Assembly: GCF_021412585.1 (NCBI RefSeq) | Contig: NZ_JAKCMI010000022.1 | Span: 50,533-114,532, forward strand | DNA: 64,000 bases | Direction of reading: 5' to 3' | Origin: Halomonas alkalisoli | Lineage (GTDB): Bacteria; Pseudomonadota; Gammaproteobacteria; Pseudomonadales; Halomonadaceae | Shown here: piece by piece, positions 18,128 to 25,529 of the stretch | Layout of the letters: every line of letters begins with the position of its first letter | Position numbering within the stretch: position 1 is the first letter of the stretch | Notes under the pieces: generated by a model | What the model was told of the DNA's origin: nothing | The model's database searches: none | Seen by the model: the letters and a program-made list of their open reading frames with translations, nothing else | Translations under genes and position numbers: made by a program

Positions 18128-18149
18128 CATTTGCCATGGATGGCAAATG
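18128..18149. promoter_or_regulatory. 22-bp palindrome upstream of proS
   Basis: CATTTGCCAT-GG-ATGGCAAATG is a perfect 10-bp inverted repeat around two bases, in the 241-base gap between the GNAT stop and the proS start. The 2-base loop makes a hairpin terminator unlikely and an operator for a dimeric regulator more likely. No T-run follows on either strand. Confidence 0.4.
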
Positions 18150-18216
18150 TAGCGCCCAGGGAGGGGTTCACAGCGCCTCCTCGCAGGCCTGTCGTCGGAT
18201 CAGCTCCGGGCGAATA

Positions 18217-18810
18217 TCATGCCAAAGACTTCAGCCAGAACACCATCGGCTTGTCGGTCTCCTCGGGCTCGCAGACGTCCTTCCAGTGGAAGGTGGTGGC
18301 GAGCTCGGGGTGGCGCTCGTAGCCCCGCGAGCGCCAGAAGCCGTGAAGAGGCACGTAGCCTTCGGGTTTCAGCGGGTGGTCGTCGGGGCGCTCCACGGCA
18401 CAGAAGGCCACGGTCGAGAAGCCACGCTCGGCGGCATGCCGTTCCCGGGCCTCCATGAAGGCCTTGCCGATACCGCGGCCACGGTAGTTCGACAAGAGCA
18501 CCGACTCGCCATAGTAGAACACGCTGCCGATATCGAAGCCGGCACGCTCGAAGGGGGCGCGGAATTCCGCCATGTCGTCGGCCAGCGGCATGCCGGTGGA
18601 CGCGCCCACCAGGGCGTTGCCCTCGAAGGCCAGCACGAACAGGCTCTCGGGGCACTCCGCATAGCGGCGCAGGTAGTCGGCCTCATAGGTCAGGTCGCCG
18701 TCGTAGAGGTAGGGAAAGTCGCGGAAGACGCGAATCCTCAACCGGGCCAGGTCGTCGAGGTGGGGCGTGATGGCGCTCCCCTGGCAGGTACTGATGGCGA
18801 TCTCGGCCAT
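18217..18810 (-). CDS. GNAT-family acetyltransferase
   Basis: A 197-residue cytoplasmic protein with the acetyl-CoA loop YRGRGIGKAFM (109-119, RGRGIG form of the Q/RxxGxG/A motif), preceded by LVGASTGMPLADDM and the strand GSVFYYGESVLL. The C-terminal part contains GFWRSRGYERHPELATTFHWKD. The acceptor substrate cannot be deduced. GGAGG precedes the ATG by 6 bases. It is monocistronic and points towards proS. Confidence 0.8.
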   Translation of the reverse strand: MAEIAISTCQGSAITPHLDDLARLRIRVFRDFPYLYDGDLTYEADYLRRYAECPESLFVLAFEGNALVGASTGMPLADDMAEFRAPFERAGFDIGSVFYYGESVLLSNYRGRGIGKAFMEARERHAAERGFSTVAFCAVERPDDHPLKPEGYVPLHGFWRSRGYERHPELATTFHWKDVCEPEETDKPMVFWLKSLA

Positions 18811-18940
18811 GGGTGCCTCCGTGAAAATGCTAAACGCTTGTATGAAGAACGGCTATGGTAGACTCGCTCCGATTCTGCCTCTCGGTGCCCCGTCCGGCAA
18901 TGCCACGGTATCGATGACATCCCTATCCGGAGATCCTGTC

Positions 18941-19387
18941 ATGAGCCCAGCCATGAAGCCCAGGCTTCGTCGTACCCTGAACGGCCTGGTGGTCGGTATT
19001 ACCATTACGGCGCTGTCAGGCTGCGGCACCCTTTTCCATCCCGAACGAAAGGGGCAGATGGGCGGGCGCATCGACCCCGTGGTGGCCATCGCCAATGGCG
19101 TGGGCCTTTTGTTCTTTATCCTGCCCGGGGTGATTGCCTACGCGGTGGACTTCTCCAACGGCACCATCTATCTGCCAGGCACCCAGACCGCCGGTGTGGA
19201 TGCGATGCCGCTCGACGAGAACATGGATGTCGCCGCCCTGGAACAGCTGCTTTCCGAGAAGACCGGCAAGAGGGTCAGCCTGGATAGCGGGCTGCTCCTG
19301 GTCGAGGAGGTCGATTCACTCGACGAGGCCCTGGCCCTTGTGCGCATGTCCGGCATCAACGACAGTGAGCGCCTGGCGACCATGTAA
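18941..19387 (+). CDS. conserved hypothetical lipoprotein
   Basis: A 148-residue protein with a lipoprotein signal peptide (lipobox LSGC, Cys28) and a second hydrophobic segment at about 50-68 (GVGLLFFILPGVIAYAVDFS) followed by GTIYLPG. The remainder is acidic. Similar lipoproteins (GRIDP...VDF...GTIYLP) occur in other gammaproteobacteria, but I know no function. GGAG lies 10 bases before the ATG at 18941; an ATG at 18953 is an alternative. Confidence 0.7.
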   Translation: MSPAMKPRLRRTLNGLVVGITITALSGCGTLFHPERKGQMGGRIDPVVAIANGVGLLFFILPGVIAYAVDFSNGTIYLPGTQTAGVDAMPLDENMDVAALEQLLSEKTGKRVSLDSGLLLVEEVDSLDEALALVRMSGINDSERLATM

Positions 19388-19419
19388 CGGGCGGCCTCGT
19401 GCCAACAGCGTCATGCCTG

Positions 19420-19446
19420 AAACGCCACTCCAAGGGGTGGCGTTTT
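19420..19446. terminator. bidirectional intrinsic terminator
   Basis: AAACGCCAC/GTGGCGTTT stem (19420-19428 with 19437-19445), ending TTTT on the plus strand and preceded by A residues for the minus strand. It serves the lipoprotein gene and the convergent satD-DUF3307-amiD operon, whose last stop codon begins 2 bases beyond it. Confidence 0.85.
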
Positions 19447-19447
19447 G

Positions 19448-20365
19448 CTATCGGGGCTCCAGCGCTGTGAGTTCATCGGGTCGATAGCGTGCCAGAAGTG
19501 CCCAGAGGATTGCGGCGGTCTCGGCATCGGGCAGGCCGCGATAGTCGGTGGGGCGAAAGCGCATCTGGAAGGCGCGAAGTACCGCGCGAGTCTGTGAATC
19601 CAGTTCGTCGCTTACCGCCAGCGGATAGCCCCAGGCCTGGAGCGCCGCCTGCAGCGTGGAGAGCTCGGGCAGCGCCTGGTCGAAGCGGTCGCGATAGCGC
19701 GCCACGGTGGCCTCTTCGGGCCATACGCCGATACCCGCTTCGTAAAGGGCATGCCAGGGAAACGCCGGGCCCGGGTCGATCTTGCGCGTCGGCGAGATAT
19801 CCGAGTGGGCCACCACGTCGGTGGGATGGATATTGTGGCGCTCGATGATATCCCGCGACAGGGCGATCAGCGCCTGGATCTGTGCCTCGGGGTAGGGTGC
19901 CCAACCGATCTCCACCGTCGCCTCGGGGTGCTGCTCCAGCAGCCGCTCCACCTCGGCGTAGGGGCGATCGGGGCCGGTATTGACGATCTCGATGCCGATG
20001 GACGTATCGTTGATATTGGTGCGGCGCTTCCAGGCGCTGGCCCCGGCGTGCCAGGCGCGGCGCTCCTCGTCGACGAGCTGGTAGACCAGCGGCTCGCCGC
20101 GATGCTCCCGTGCCGGTAGCGGCAGCACGTAGTGGCTGCTGACCCGGGAGCCGGTGAGCACGGCGAGAGACTCCGCTTCGTCCACATCGGTGTAGTGCAT
20201 CACCAGGTGCCGTACCCGGCTGTTGTGGGAAGGTGCCACATGGGTGTGGTCCACCACATAGCCGGGGCGTGGCTCCAGGGGTCCTGTTTCCGGCCCTATC
20301 CCCGGCCCCGCACAGGCGGCGAGGAGCAAGGGCAGGGATGCAGCGACAGCACGCTTGCGCCACAT
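19448..20365 (-). CDS. amiD: AmiD-type N-acetylmuramoyl-L-alanine amidase lipoprotein
   Basis: A 305-residue protein with a lipobox (LLAAC, Cys18), an Amidase_2 domain (VMHYTD with zinc His57; HAGASAWKRRTNINDTSIG; DVVAHSDISPTRKIDPGP with further ligands) and a C-terminal peptidoglycan-binding domain (about 225-290, TRAVLRAFQMRFRP). AmiD is an outer-membrane zinc amidase that removes peptides from MurNAc and anhydro-MurNAc. It starts 3 bases after the DUF3307 gene, so it is the last gene of that operon. Confidence 0.9.
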   Translation of the reverse strand: MWRKRAVAASLPLLLAACAGPGIGPETGPLEPRPGYVVDHTHVAPSHNSRVRHLVMHYTDVDEAESLAVLTGSRVSSHYVLPLPAREHRGEPLVYQLVDEERRAWHAGASAWKRRTNINDTSIGIEIVNTGPDRPYAEVERLLEQHPEATVEIGWAPYPEAQIQALIALSRDIIERHNIHPTDVVAHSDISPTRKIDPGPAFPWHALYEAGIGVWPEEATVARYRDRFDQALPELSTLQAALQAWGYPLAVSDELDSQTRAVLRAFQMRFRPTDYRGLPDAETAAILWALLARYRPDELTALEPR

Positions 20366-20368
20366 GGT

Positions 20369-21127
20369 TCAGCTCTCCAGCAGCAGTCTGAGCGTCAGTC
20401 CCAGCACCAGGGTCGAGGCCACGCTTACCAGGGTGCCCAGCAACACATACTCGGTCAGCTTGCGATCCTTCGATTCGCGCAGGTCGCCGTAGCGCAGCAC
20501 CGACTTGGCGGCGAGCAGGAAGCCCACCGCGGTAAGCTGGTCGAGCAGCACCAGGGAGAGCACCAGCAGGCGTTCCAGCATGCCGATGCGGGCACCGGCC
20601 CGGGCCAGGGTGCCGGTATCCTCGAGCTGGCTGCTCCAGCGCTTCATCACCATGGCGATGGCGAACGAGAAGGGCCGTGTCACGATCAGGTAGGCGGTGG
20701 CGACGCCCAGCACCGTCGGCGTGAGCAGCCAGGCGCCGAGCGCTTCGAGTGGGGCCAGGCTGCCGAGCCAGGCCAGCCACACCGCGCACAGCACCAGCAG
20801 GTGCAGCAGCTGGTCGAGCAGGAACCAGCGCAGCCGGCCGGCGGGCAGCTTCGCCTTGCCCAGGTCGATCAGCCAGTGGCTGGCGGCCACCGCCGCGGCA
20901 CCGGCGAGCACTCCCAGCGGGCCGGGGGAACCCGGCAGCAGCCAGGATGCGACCATCAGCACCAGGGCGGTCAGCCCGGCGTGAACCAGCACGTGGTAGA
21001 GCAGGTGGTGCGAGCGATGCAGGCGACGCACCCGCTCGTCGACCCAGTGGCGCGGCTGCAGCAGGAAGTCGCCGGCGAGGTGGGCCAGCACCAGCCCCAT
21101 CAGCAGGGAGAGATCGTTGGGGTTCAT
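20369..21127 (-). CDS. DUF3307 membrane protein
   Basis: A 252-residue protein with about six to seven hydrophobic segments. It opens LLMGLVLAHLAGDFLLQP, the signature of DUF3307, with HHLLYHVLVHAGL and HWLIDLGKAKL behind it; these conserved His/Asp positions in membrane segments suggest an enzyme or metal site. The family is repeatedly encoded beside SatD-like proteins, as here, where it overlaps the upstream satD-like gene by 4 bases (ATGA). Function unknown. Confidence 0.75.
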   Translation of the reverse strand: MNPNDLSLLMGLVLAHLAGDFLLQPRHWVDERVRRLHRSHHLLYHVLVHAGLTALVLMVASWLLPGSPGPLGVLAGAAAVAASHWLIDLGKAKLPAGRLRWFLLDQLLHLLVLCAVWLAWLGSLAPLEALGAWLLTPTVLGVATAYLIVTRPFSFAIAMVMKRWSSQLEDTGTLARAGARIGMLERLLVLSLVLLDQLTAVGFLLAAKSVLRYGDLRESKDRKLTEYVLLGTLVSVASTLVLGLTLRLLLES

Positions 21128-21771
21128 CGGCGTTTATCCTTTTCCGCCAGCCGCTCGTTCAGGTAGGTCAGGGTATCGGCCAGCAGCGGCCAGCGGGCGG
21201 CACGCAGTCGCTTGTGCACGCTGGGCTGGCGTATACCCAGGTGATCGGCCATGGCCTGCTGGGAGGTCTCGCTCTCCAGGCTGAGCCTGACCACCTCGGC
21301 CGAGTAGCGCGACCAGCTTGCCACCATGTCGTCCAGGTAGCGCGTCAACAGGGCCAGGCTACCATCGTCCATTTCGTCGAGCAGTGCCAGCGACAGGTGC
21401 GAGCTGCCTTCGCTCAAGGCATCCAGGTCGTGGCCGGAGCGCACGAAGGGTTCGCTATCCGCCGTGGCGAGCCGGCCGTTTCCCGGCCAGCTTGCCGGCC
21501 CTACCGCCACCGCAACGCGGGCGTCCCAGCGCTGGTCGGCCTCGGAGTGCTCGATCAGCGCCGCACGCAGGGTGATAGCTACTTCCATGGCGGCTGCGGC
21601 CCCGGGCAGGGCCAGCTGGAAGCCATCGCCGCGGAAGCGTTCGCTGCGTCCGCCATGCCGGGCGGCCAGTCCGGCCAGGGTTTGGTCCAGCAGTGCATAG
21701 AGCCGCTGACGATCTTGGATCTTGCGTGAGTCGATTACATCGCCGGTCAGCACGGCGATTCGCTGGGTCAT
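21124..21771 (-). CDS. SatD-family protein with C-terminal helix-turn-helix
   Basis: A 215-residue soluble protein. The N-terminus (IAVLTGDVIDSRKI, GDGFQLAL) matches the SatD family, a nucleotidyl-cyclase-like fold of uncertain activity. Residues 168-190 (ETSQQAMADHLGIRQPSVHK) form a helix-turn-helix, so it can probably bind DNA and control its own operon. The ATG at 21771 has GGAG 9 bases upstream; earlier in-frame codons lie within the promoter. It is the first gene of satD-DUF3307-amiD. Confidence 0.75.
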   Translation of the reverse strand: MTQRIAVLTGDVIDSRKIQDRQRLYALLDQTLAGLAARHGGRSERFRGDGFQLALPGAAAAMEVAITLRAALIEHSEADQRWDARVAVAVGPASWPGNGRLATADSEPFVRSGHDLDALSEGSSHLSLALLDEMDDGSLALLTRYLDDMVASWSRYSAEVVRLSLESETSQQAMADHLGIRQPSVHKRLRAARWPLLADTLTYLNERLAEKDKRR

Positions 21772-21799
21772 GGCAAGCGCTCCATGGAGGGTCGACTTC

Positions 21800-21827
21800 A
21801 TCATAGCCGAAAAAGGCTATTTGGCAA
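21800..21827 (-). promoter_or_regulatory. satD operon promoter
   Basis: On the minus strand, TTGCCA (21822-21827) and TATGAT (21800-21805) form -35 and -10 hexamers with a 16-base spacer. The spacer and the edge of the -10 are occupied by operator palindrome 1, so a bound regulator would block polymerase. Confidence 0.7.
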
Positions 21828-21878
21828 CTAAATAACCCTTAAGGGCTATATTTGTGCGTTATCGCCCTGTGGGGCTAT
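21803..21878. promoter_or_regulatory. three phased 18-bp operator palindromes
   Basis: ATAGCC-N6-GGCTAT (21803-21820), ATAACC-N6-GGCTAT (21832-21849) and ATCGCC-N6-GGCTAT (21861-21878) begin exactly 29 bases apart. All share the right half GGCTAT. They fill the gap between the VWA-protein stop (21885) and the satD start (21771), with the first lying inside the promoter spacer. Confidence 0.75.
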
Positions 21879-21884
21879 TGATGA

Positions 21885-23063
21885 TCAGCGAGCCAGCTCG
21901 CGCATGGCGTTTTCCAGCCCTTCCAGCGTCATCGGGTACATGCGGTCGTCGATCAACTGGCGGATCAACTGGGTGGAGTGGGTATACTCCCAGGCCCGGG
22001 GCGGCATGGGGTTGAGCCAGGCCAGCCGAGGGAACTTGGCGGCCAGCCGCTTGAGCCACACGCCGCCGGCCTCGTCGTTGAAGTGCTCCACGCTGCCGCC
22101 GGGGTGAGTCACTTCATAGGGCGACATGGCGGCATCGCCGACGATCAACACCTGATAGTCACTGCCGTAGGTATGCAACACGTCCATGGTGGGAATGCGC
22201 TCGCTGGTGCGGCGATGGTTGTTGCGCCAGACACCTTCGTACACGCAGTTATGGAAGTAGTAGTGCTCCAGGTGCTTGAACTCGGAGCGGGCGGCGGAGA
22301 ACAGCTCCTCGCAGACGCGGATGTGGTCGTCCATGGAGCCGCCCACGTCGAGGAACAGCAGCACCTTCACCGCGTTGTGGCGCTCCGGGCGCATGCGCAC
22401 GTTGAGCAGGCCGGCGTCTCGTGCGGTGTCGCGGATGGTGGCGTCGACGTCGAACTCCTCTGCCGCACCCTGGCGGGCGAACTTGCGCAGCCGGCGCAGT
22501 GCCATCTTGATGTTGCGGGTGCCCAGCTCGAGCGAATCGTCGTAGTCGCGGAAGCGGCGTTCGTCCCAGACCTTGATTGCCCGGCGATGGCGCGAACCCT
22601 CCTGGCCGATGCGGATGCCCTCGGGGTTGTAGCCGTAGGCGCCGAAGGGGCTGGTGCCGCCGGTGCCGATCCACTTGTTGCCGCCGGCGTGGCGCTCCTT
22701 CTGCTCCTCGAGGCGCTTCTTGAAGGTCTCGATCAGCTCCTCGAGCCCGCCCAGGGACTCGATCTGCGCCTTCTCCTCCTCGGAGAGCTGCTTCTCGAAC
22801 TCGCGACGCAGCCAGTCGTCGGGAATCAGCGCCTCGATGGCGGCGTCGAGGCTCTCGAGCCCCTCGAACCAGGCGGAAAAGGCGCGATCGAAGCGGTCGA
22901 AGTGCCGCTCGTCCTTGACCATCACGGTGCGCGCCACCTGGTAGAACGCCTCCATGTCGGCGAAGACCACGCCATGTTCGACCACGGCGTGAAGGTCGAG
23001 CAGCTCGCGCAGCGAGACCGGCACACCGGCACGCTTCAGGGTCTCGAACAGGCCGATGAACAT
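21885..23063 (-). CDS. VWA-domain protein (CoxE-like), MoxR partner
   Basis: A 392-residue protein: an N-terminal helical part, a charged linker with FKKRLEEQKERHAGG, then a von Willebrand A domain starting VKVLLFLDVGGSMDDH with a MIDAS-type DxGxS (239-243). MoxR/VWA pairs act as chaperone modules that insert metals or mature complexes using ATP. The MoxR ATPase gene ends 2 bases upstream, so they are one operon. The target is not encoded next door. Confidence 0.85.
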   Translation of the reverse strand: MFIGLFETLKRAGVPVSLRELLDLHAVVEHGVVFADMEAFYQVARTVMVKDERHFDRFDRAFSAWFEGLESLDAAIEALIPDDWLRREFEKQLSEEEKAQIESLGGLEELIETFKKRLEEQKERHAGGNKWIGTGGTSPFGAYGYNPEGIRIGQEGSRHRRAIKVWDERRFRDYDDSLELGTRNIKMALRRLRKFARQGAAEEFDVDATIRDTARDAGLLNVRMRPERHNAVKVLLFLDVGGSMDDHIRVCEELFSAARSEFKHLEHYYFHNCVYEGVWRNNHRRTSERIPTMDVLHTYGSDYQVLIVGDAAMSPYEVTHPGGSVEHFNDEAGGVWLKRLAAKFPRLAWLNPMPPRAWEYTHSTQLIRQLIDDRMYPMTLEGLENAMRELAR

Positions 23064-23065
23064 GC

Positions 23066-23920
23066 TCAGCGCCTCTGGTTGCCTTGACGACGCAGCATGA
23101 AGGCCAGCCGCTCCAGCAGCTGGGTATCCTGCTCGTTCTTGACCAGGGCACCGGCCATGGGGGGAATCGCCTTCACCGGGTCGCGGTTATAGAGCGCCTC
23201 CCGGGCCAGGTCGTCGCTCATCAGCAGCTTCAGCCAGTCCACCAGCTCCGAGGTGGAGGGCTTCTTCTTCAGCCCCGGGGCCTGGCGCAGGTCGAAGAAC
23301 ACCTCCAGCGCCTCGCCGACCAGCTTCGGCGCGATGTCGGGGAAGTGCACGTCGACGATGGCCTGCATTGTCTCGCGGTCGGGGAACTCGATGTAGTGGA
23401 AGAAGCAGCGGCGTAGGAAGGCGTCGGGCAACTCCTTCTCGTTGTTGGAGGTGATGACGATGATCGGCCGGAGGCGGGCGGCGATGGTCTCGCCGGTCTC
23501 GTAGACATGGAATTCCATGCGATCCAGCTCCTGGAGCAGGTCGTTGGGAAATTCGATGTCGGCCTTGTCGATCTCGTCGATCAGCAGCACCACCCGCTCG
23601 TCGGCGGTGAAGGCCTCCCACAGCTTGCCGGGCTTGATGTAGTTGGCGACGTTCTCCACGCCTTCGACACCGAGCTGGGAATCGCGCAGGCGGCTCACCG
23701 CGTCGTACTCATACAGGCCCTGGGCCGCCTTGGTACTGGACTTGATGTGCCAGGTGATCAGGCGGGTGCCCAGCGAGGCCGCCAGCTCCTCGGCCAGCAG
23801 GGTCTTGCCGGTGCCCGGCTCGCCCTTGATCAGCAGCGGGCGCTGAAGGGTCACGGCGGCATTCACTGCCTGCTTGAGGGCATCGGTGGCCACATAGGTG
23901 GAAGTCGAATCGAAAGCCAT
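23066..23920 (-). CDS. MoxR-family AAA+ ATPase
   Basis: A 284-residue AAA+ protein with Walker A GEPGTGKT (33-40), Walker B VVLLIDEIDKAD (110-121), sensor-1 IIVITSNNEKELPDAFLRR and a lid domain. The start at 23920 (MAFDSTSTYV) has GAGG upstream; the frame remains open 14 codons further without a site. It works with the VWA protein encoded directly downstream. Confidence 0.9.
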   Translation of the reverse strand: MAFDSTSTYVATDALKQAVNAAVTLQRPLLIKGEPGTGKTLLAEELAASLGTRLITWHIKSSTKAAQGLYEYDAVSRLRDSQLGVEGVENVANYIKPGKLWEAFTADERVVLLIDEIDKADIEFPNDLLQELDRMEFHVYETGETIAARLRPIIVITSNNEKELPDAFLRRCFFHYIEFPDRETMQAIVDVHFPDIAPKLVGEALEVFFDLRQAPGLKKKPSTSELVDWLKLLMSDDLAREALYNRDPVKAIPPMAGALVKNEQDTQLLERLAFMLRRQGNQRR

Positions 23921-24001
23921 GGGGTGCCTCGGCGTAGCATCGTGTAGGGGAGAGTCAAACAAGTGTACGGAAGGGCAAGGGCGGGGACAAATCAGGTGCG
24001 G

Positions 24002-24931
24002 TTACATCTGGAACGGAGGTGGAGGCTCAGATACCTGGTCATCATCCAGTTGAAGAACCACTTTGCCAATCAGCCCCGCCACAGTATCGGCAAGGTAGTC
24101 TGAAAACTTGGTCTTGTGGAGGGTGCGCTCAAGCACTTCATGGGGCAGAAAGCGCACCATCTCCTGCTGGAAGGGCCTGCCTTGGACGATGGCGGAGAGT
24201 TGGTCTTGCCGTTGCTTCGCCTTGGCGACATAGTTTTCGACCCGATAGTCTTCGAGCTTGTGACGTAGCAGGCTGATGTCGATGGAAGCGTTCTGCTGCA
24301 CCAGCCAGGCAAGATCCCAGATGTCTCGATGACGGATATAGCGCTGGTTGTTGACGAGCGAGACCAACTTATCCGCCATAATCTCGTCGAGGCTCTCCAT
24401 CATGACCAAGGTGTCGCGATAGCCATCTGGTAGGAAGTCATAGTTGAGCAGCAGAGGACGAGGCTCTCGTGTGTAGGCCGGCACATTGGCTATTTCCAGC
24501 TTAATACGCTGCTTGGGAACGTCCCTGCGAGCCGGTGCCGTGACGATGGAGAGTTGCCACTTGTCGACGCGGATGTCAGCGTAATCGGGATCCTGACGCA
24601 GCTCGCTTGGCTGCTTCACCAGGACGTCCAATTGGTAACGCCTGGAAATGTAGTGCTCCAGGCAACGCTTGATCTCCGTGACCTGTGAAGGAGCAAAGTG
24701 TCGGCCACCGACGAAATCGAGATCTTCGCTGAAGCGAGAGGCTCCGTGGCACAGTCGCAGCGAGGTTCCCCCCTGGAAGGTAAGGCTCTCAAGCAAGGCC
24801 TCTTGCTCGAGAGCGAAGAGCATGTCGTAGTGCAGTAGCTCTTTTTCTATCACCGGCCGCATCGTCTGATGGCCTGGTGCCTGCATGGCTTGTGTGACCA
24901 AAGCTTCGAAGTCTTCCGGCTCAATCCGCAT
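24002..24931 (-). CDS. abiEii: AbiEii-type nucleotidyltransferase toxin
   Basis: A 309-residue protein with the type IV toxin nucleotidyltransferase signature TFQGGTSLRL (51-60) and SRFSEDLDF (65-73), plus later RIKLEIAN and MADKLVSLVNNQRYIRHRD (about 210-228). AbiEii-family toxins transfer nucleotides to RNA substrates (tRNA for the studied MenT homologues) and can cause phage abortive infection. The start overlaps the end of the antitoxin gene by 11 bases. Base composition is visibly less GC-rich than in flanking genes, which suggests acquisition. Confidence 0.88.
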   Translation of the reverse strand: MRIEPEDFEALVTQAMQAPGHQTMRPVIEKELLHYDMLFALEQEALLESLTFQGGTSLRLCHGASRFSEDLDFVGGRHFAPSQVTEIKRCLEHYISRRYQLDVLVKQPSELRQDPDYADIRVDKWQLSIVTAPARRDVPKQRIKLEIANVPAYTREPRPLLLNYDFLPDGYRDTLVMMESLDEIMADKLVSLVNNQRYIRHRDIWDLAWLVQQNASIDISLLRHKLEDYRVENYVAKAKQRQDQLSAIVQGRPFQQEMVRFLPHEVLERTLHKTKFSDYLADTVAGLIGKVVLQLDDDQVSEPPPPFQM

Positions 24932-25457
24932 CCAGCGTCTCCGTATCGACGAGATGAACGTTGCGACCAACGCGCTTCAGGTCAGCCCATGCGGCTTGCC
25001 GGGTGGCGAATCGCAAAGGACGGCCTACGTCGACCATGCGACTGAGTAGATCGCGCAGCGCCCGTTTGGTATGGGTGAACTCAATGACGCCGTATGGGGT
25101 TCGGTAGGTGCCGCTGCGCCCTGTACTCATGACGGTCAACCGGTCTACGGGAATCTGTGAGATTGCCCCGTACTCCGAGAGTGCACTCTCCAGGCTGACA
25201 TAATTGTACTCGCCTCGCCTGAGGGCTACTGCCACATGCTCCAAAGTATATGCGTCCAGGCTGCGGGCATGCGGGTTCACATAGATCCCACGGCAAGCGC
25301 GCACCAGTTCGCCACTTTTAACCAGCCGGTTGAGCCCCTGCTGTAACGTCTTGGGGCTGTCGAGTGGAAACAGTTTGGCGAAATCGCGATGCAGGAAGAC
25401 ATGCCGGCCTCGGCGGTCCCACTCTCGCAAGACGGTTTGCGCAGTCGTAAGAAGCAT
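24921..25457 (-). CDS. abiEi: AbiEi-type antitoxin/autoregulator
   Basis: A 178-residue protein with an N-terminal winged helix (FLHRDFAKLF, LQQGLNRLVKSGELVRACRGIYVNP as residues 40-64) and a C-terminal AbiEi domain (LESALSEYGAI, VIEFTHT). Members of this family neutralise AbiEii and repress the operon by binding inverted repeats at the promoter. A matching inverted repeat abuts the ATG. No Shine-Dalgarno is visible, so the mRNA may be nearly leaderless. Confidence 0.87.
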   Translation of the reverse strand: MLLTTAQTVLREWDRRGRHVFLHRDFAKLFPLDSPKTLQQGLNRLVKSGELVRACRGIYVNPHARSLDAYTLEHVAVALRRGEYNYVSLESALSEYGAISQIPVDRLTVMSTGRSGTYRTPYGVIEFTHTKRALRDLLSRMVDVGRPLRFATRQAAWADLKRVGRNVHLVDTETLDAD

Positions 25458-25501
25458 AAGTCTACAGTCAAGTATATTCCAAGTAGTCTATCTGTAGACT
25501 T
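25458..25501 (-). promoter_or_regulatory. abiE promoter with inverted-repeat operator
   Basis: AAGTCTACAG (25458-25467) and CTGTAGACTT (25492-25501) form a perfect 10-bp inverted repeat 24 bases apart. Between them, the minus strand carries a -10-like TATACT (25471-25476). The repeat touches the abiEi start codon, as expected for autoregulation by AbiEi. Confidence 0.65.
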
Positions 25502-25529
25502 GGGTCTGGGGAAAGGGTTCGTTTCCCTG

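Noticed and set aside
25509..25527. GGGAAA...TTTCCC as terminator of the dehydrogenase gene
   Set aside because: A 6-bp weak stem that overlaps the end of the gene's untranslated region, with no T-run; not convincing.
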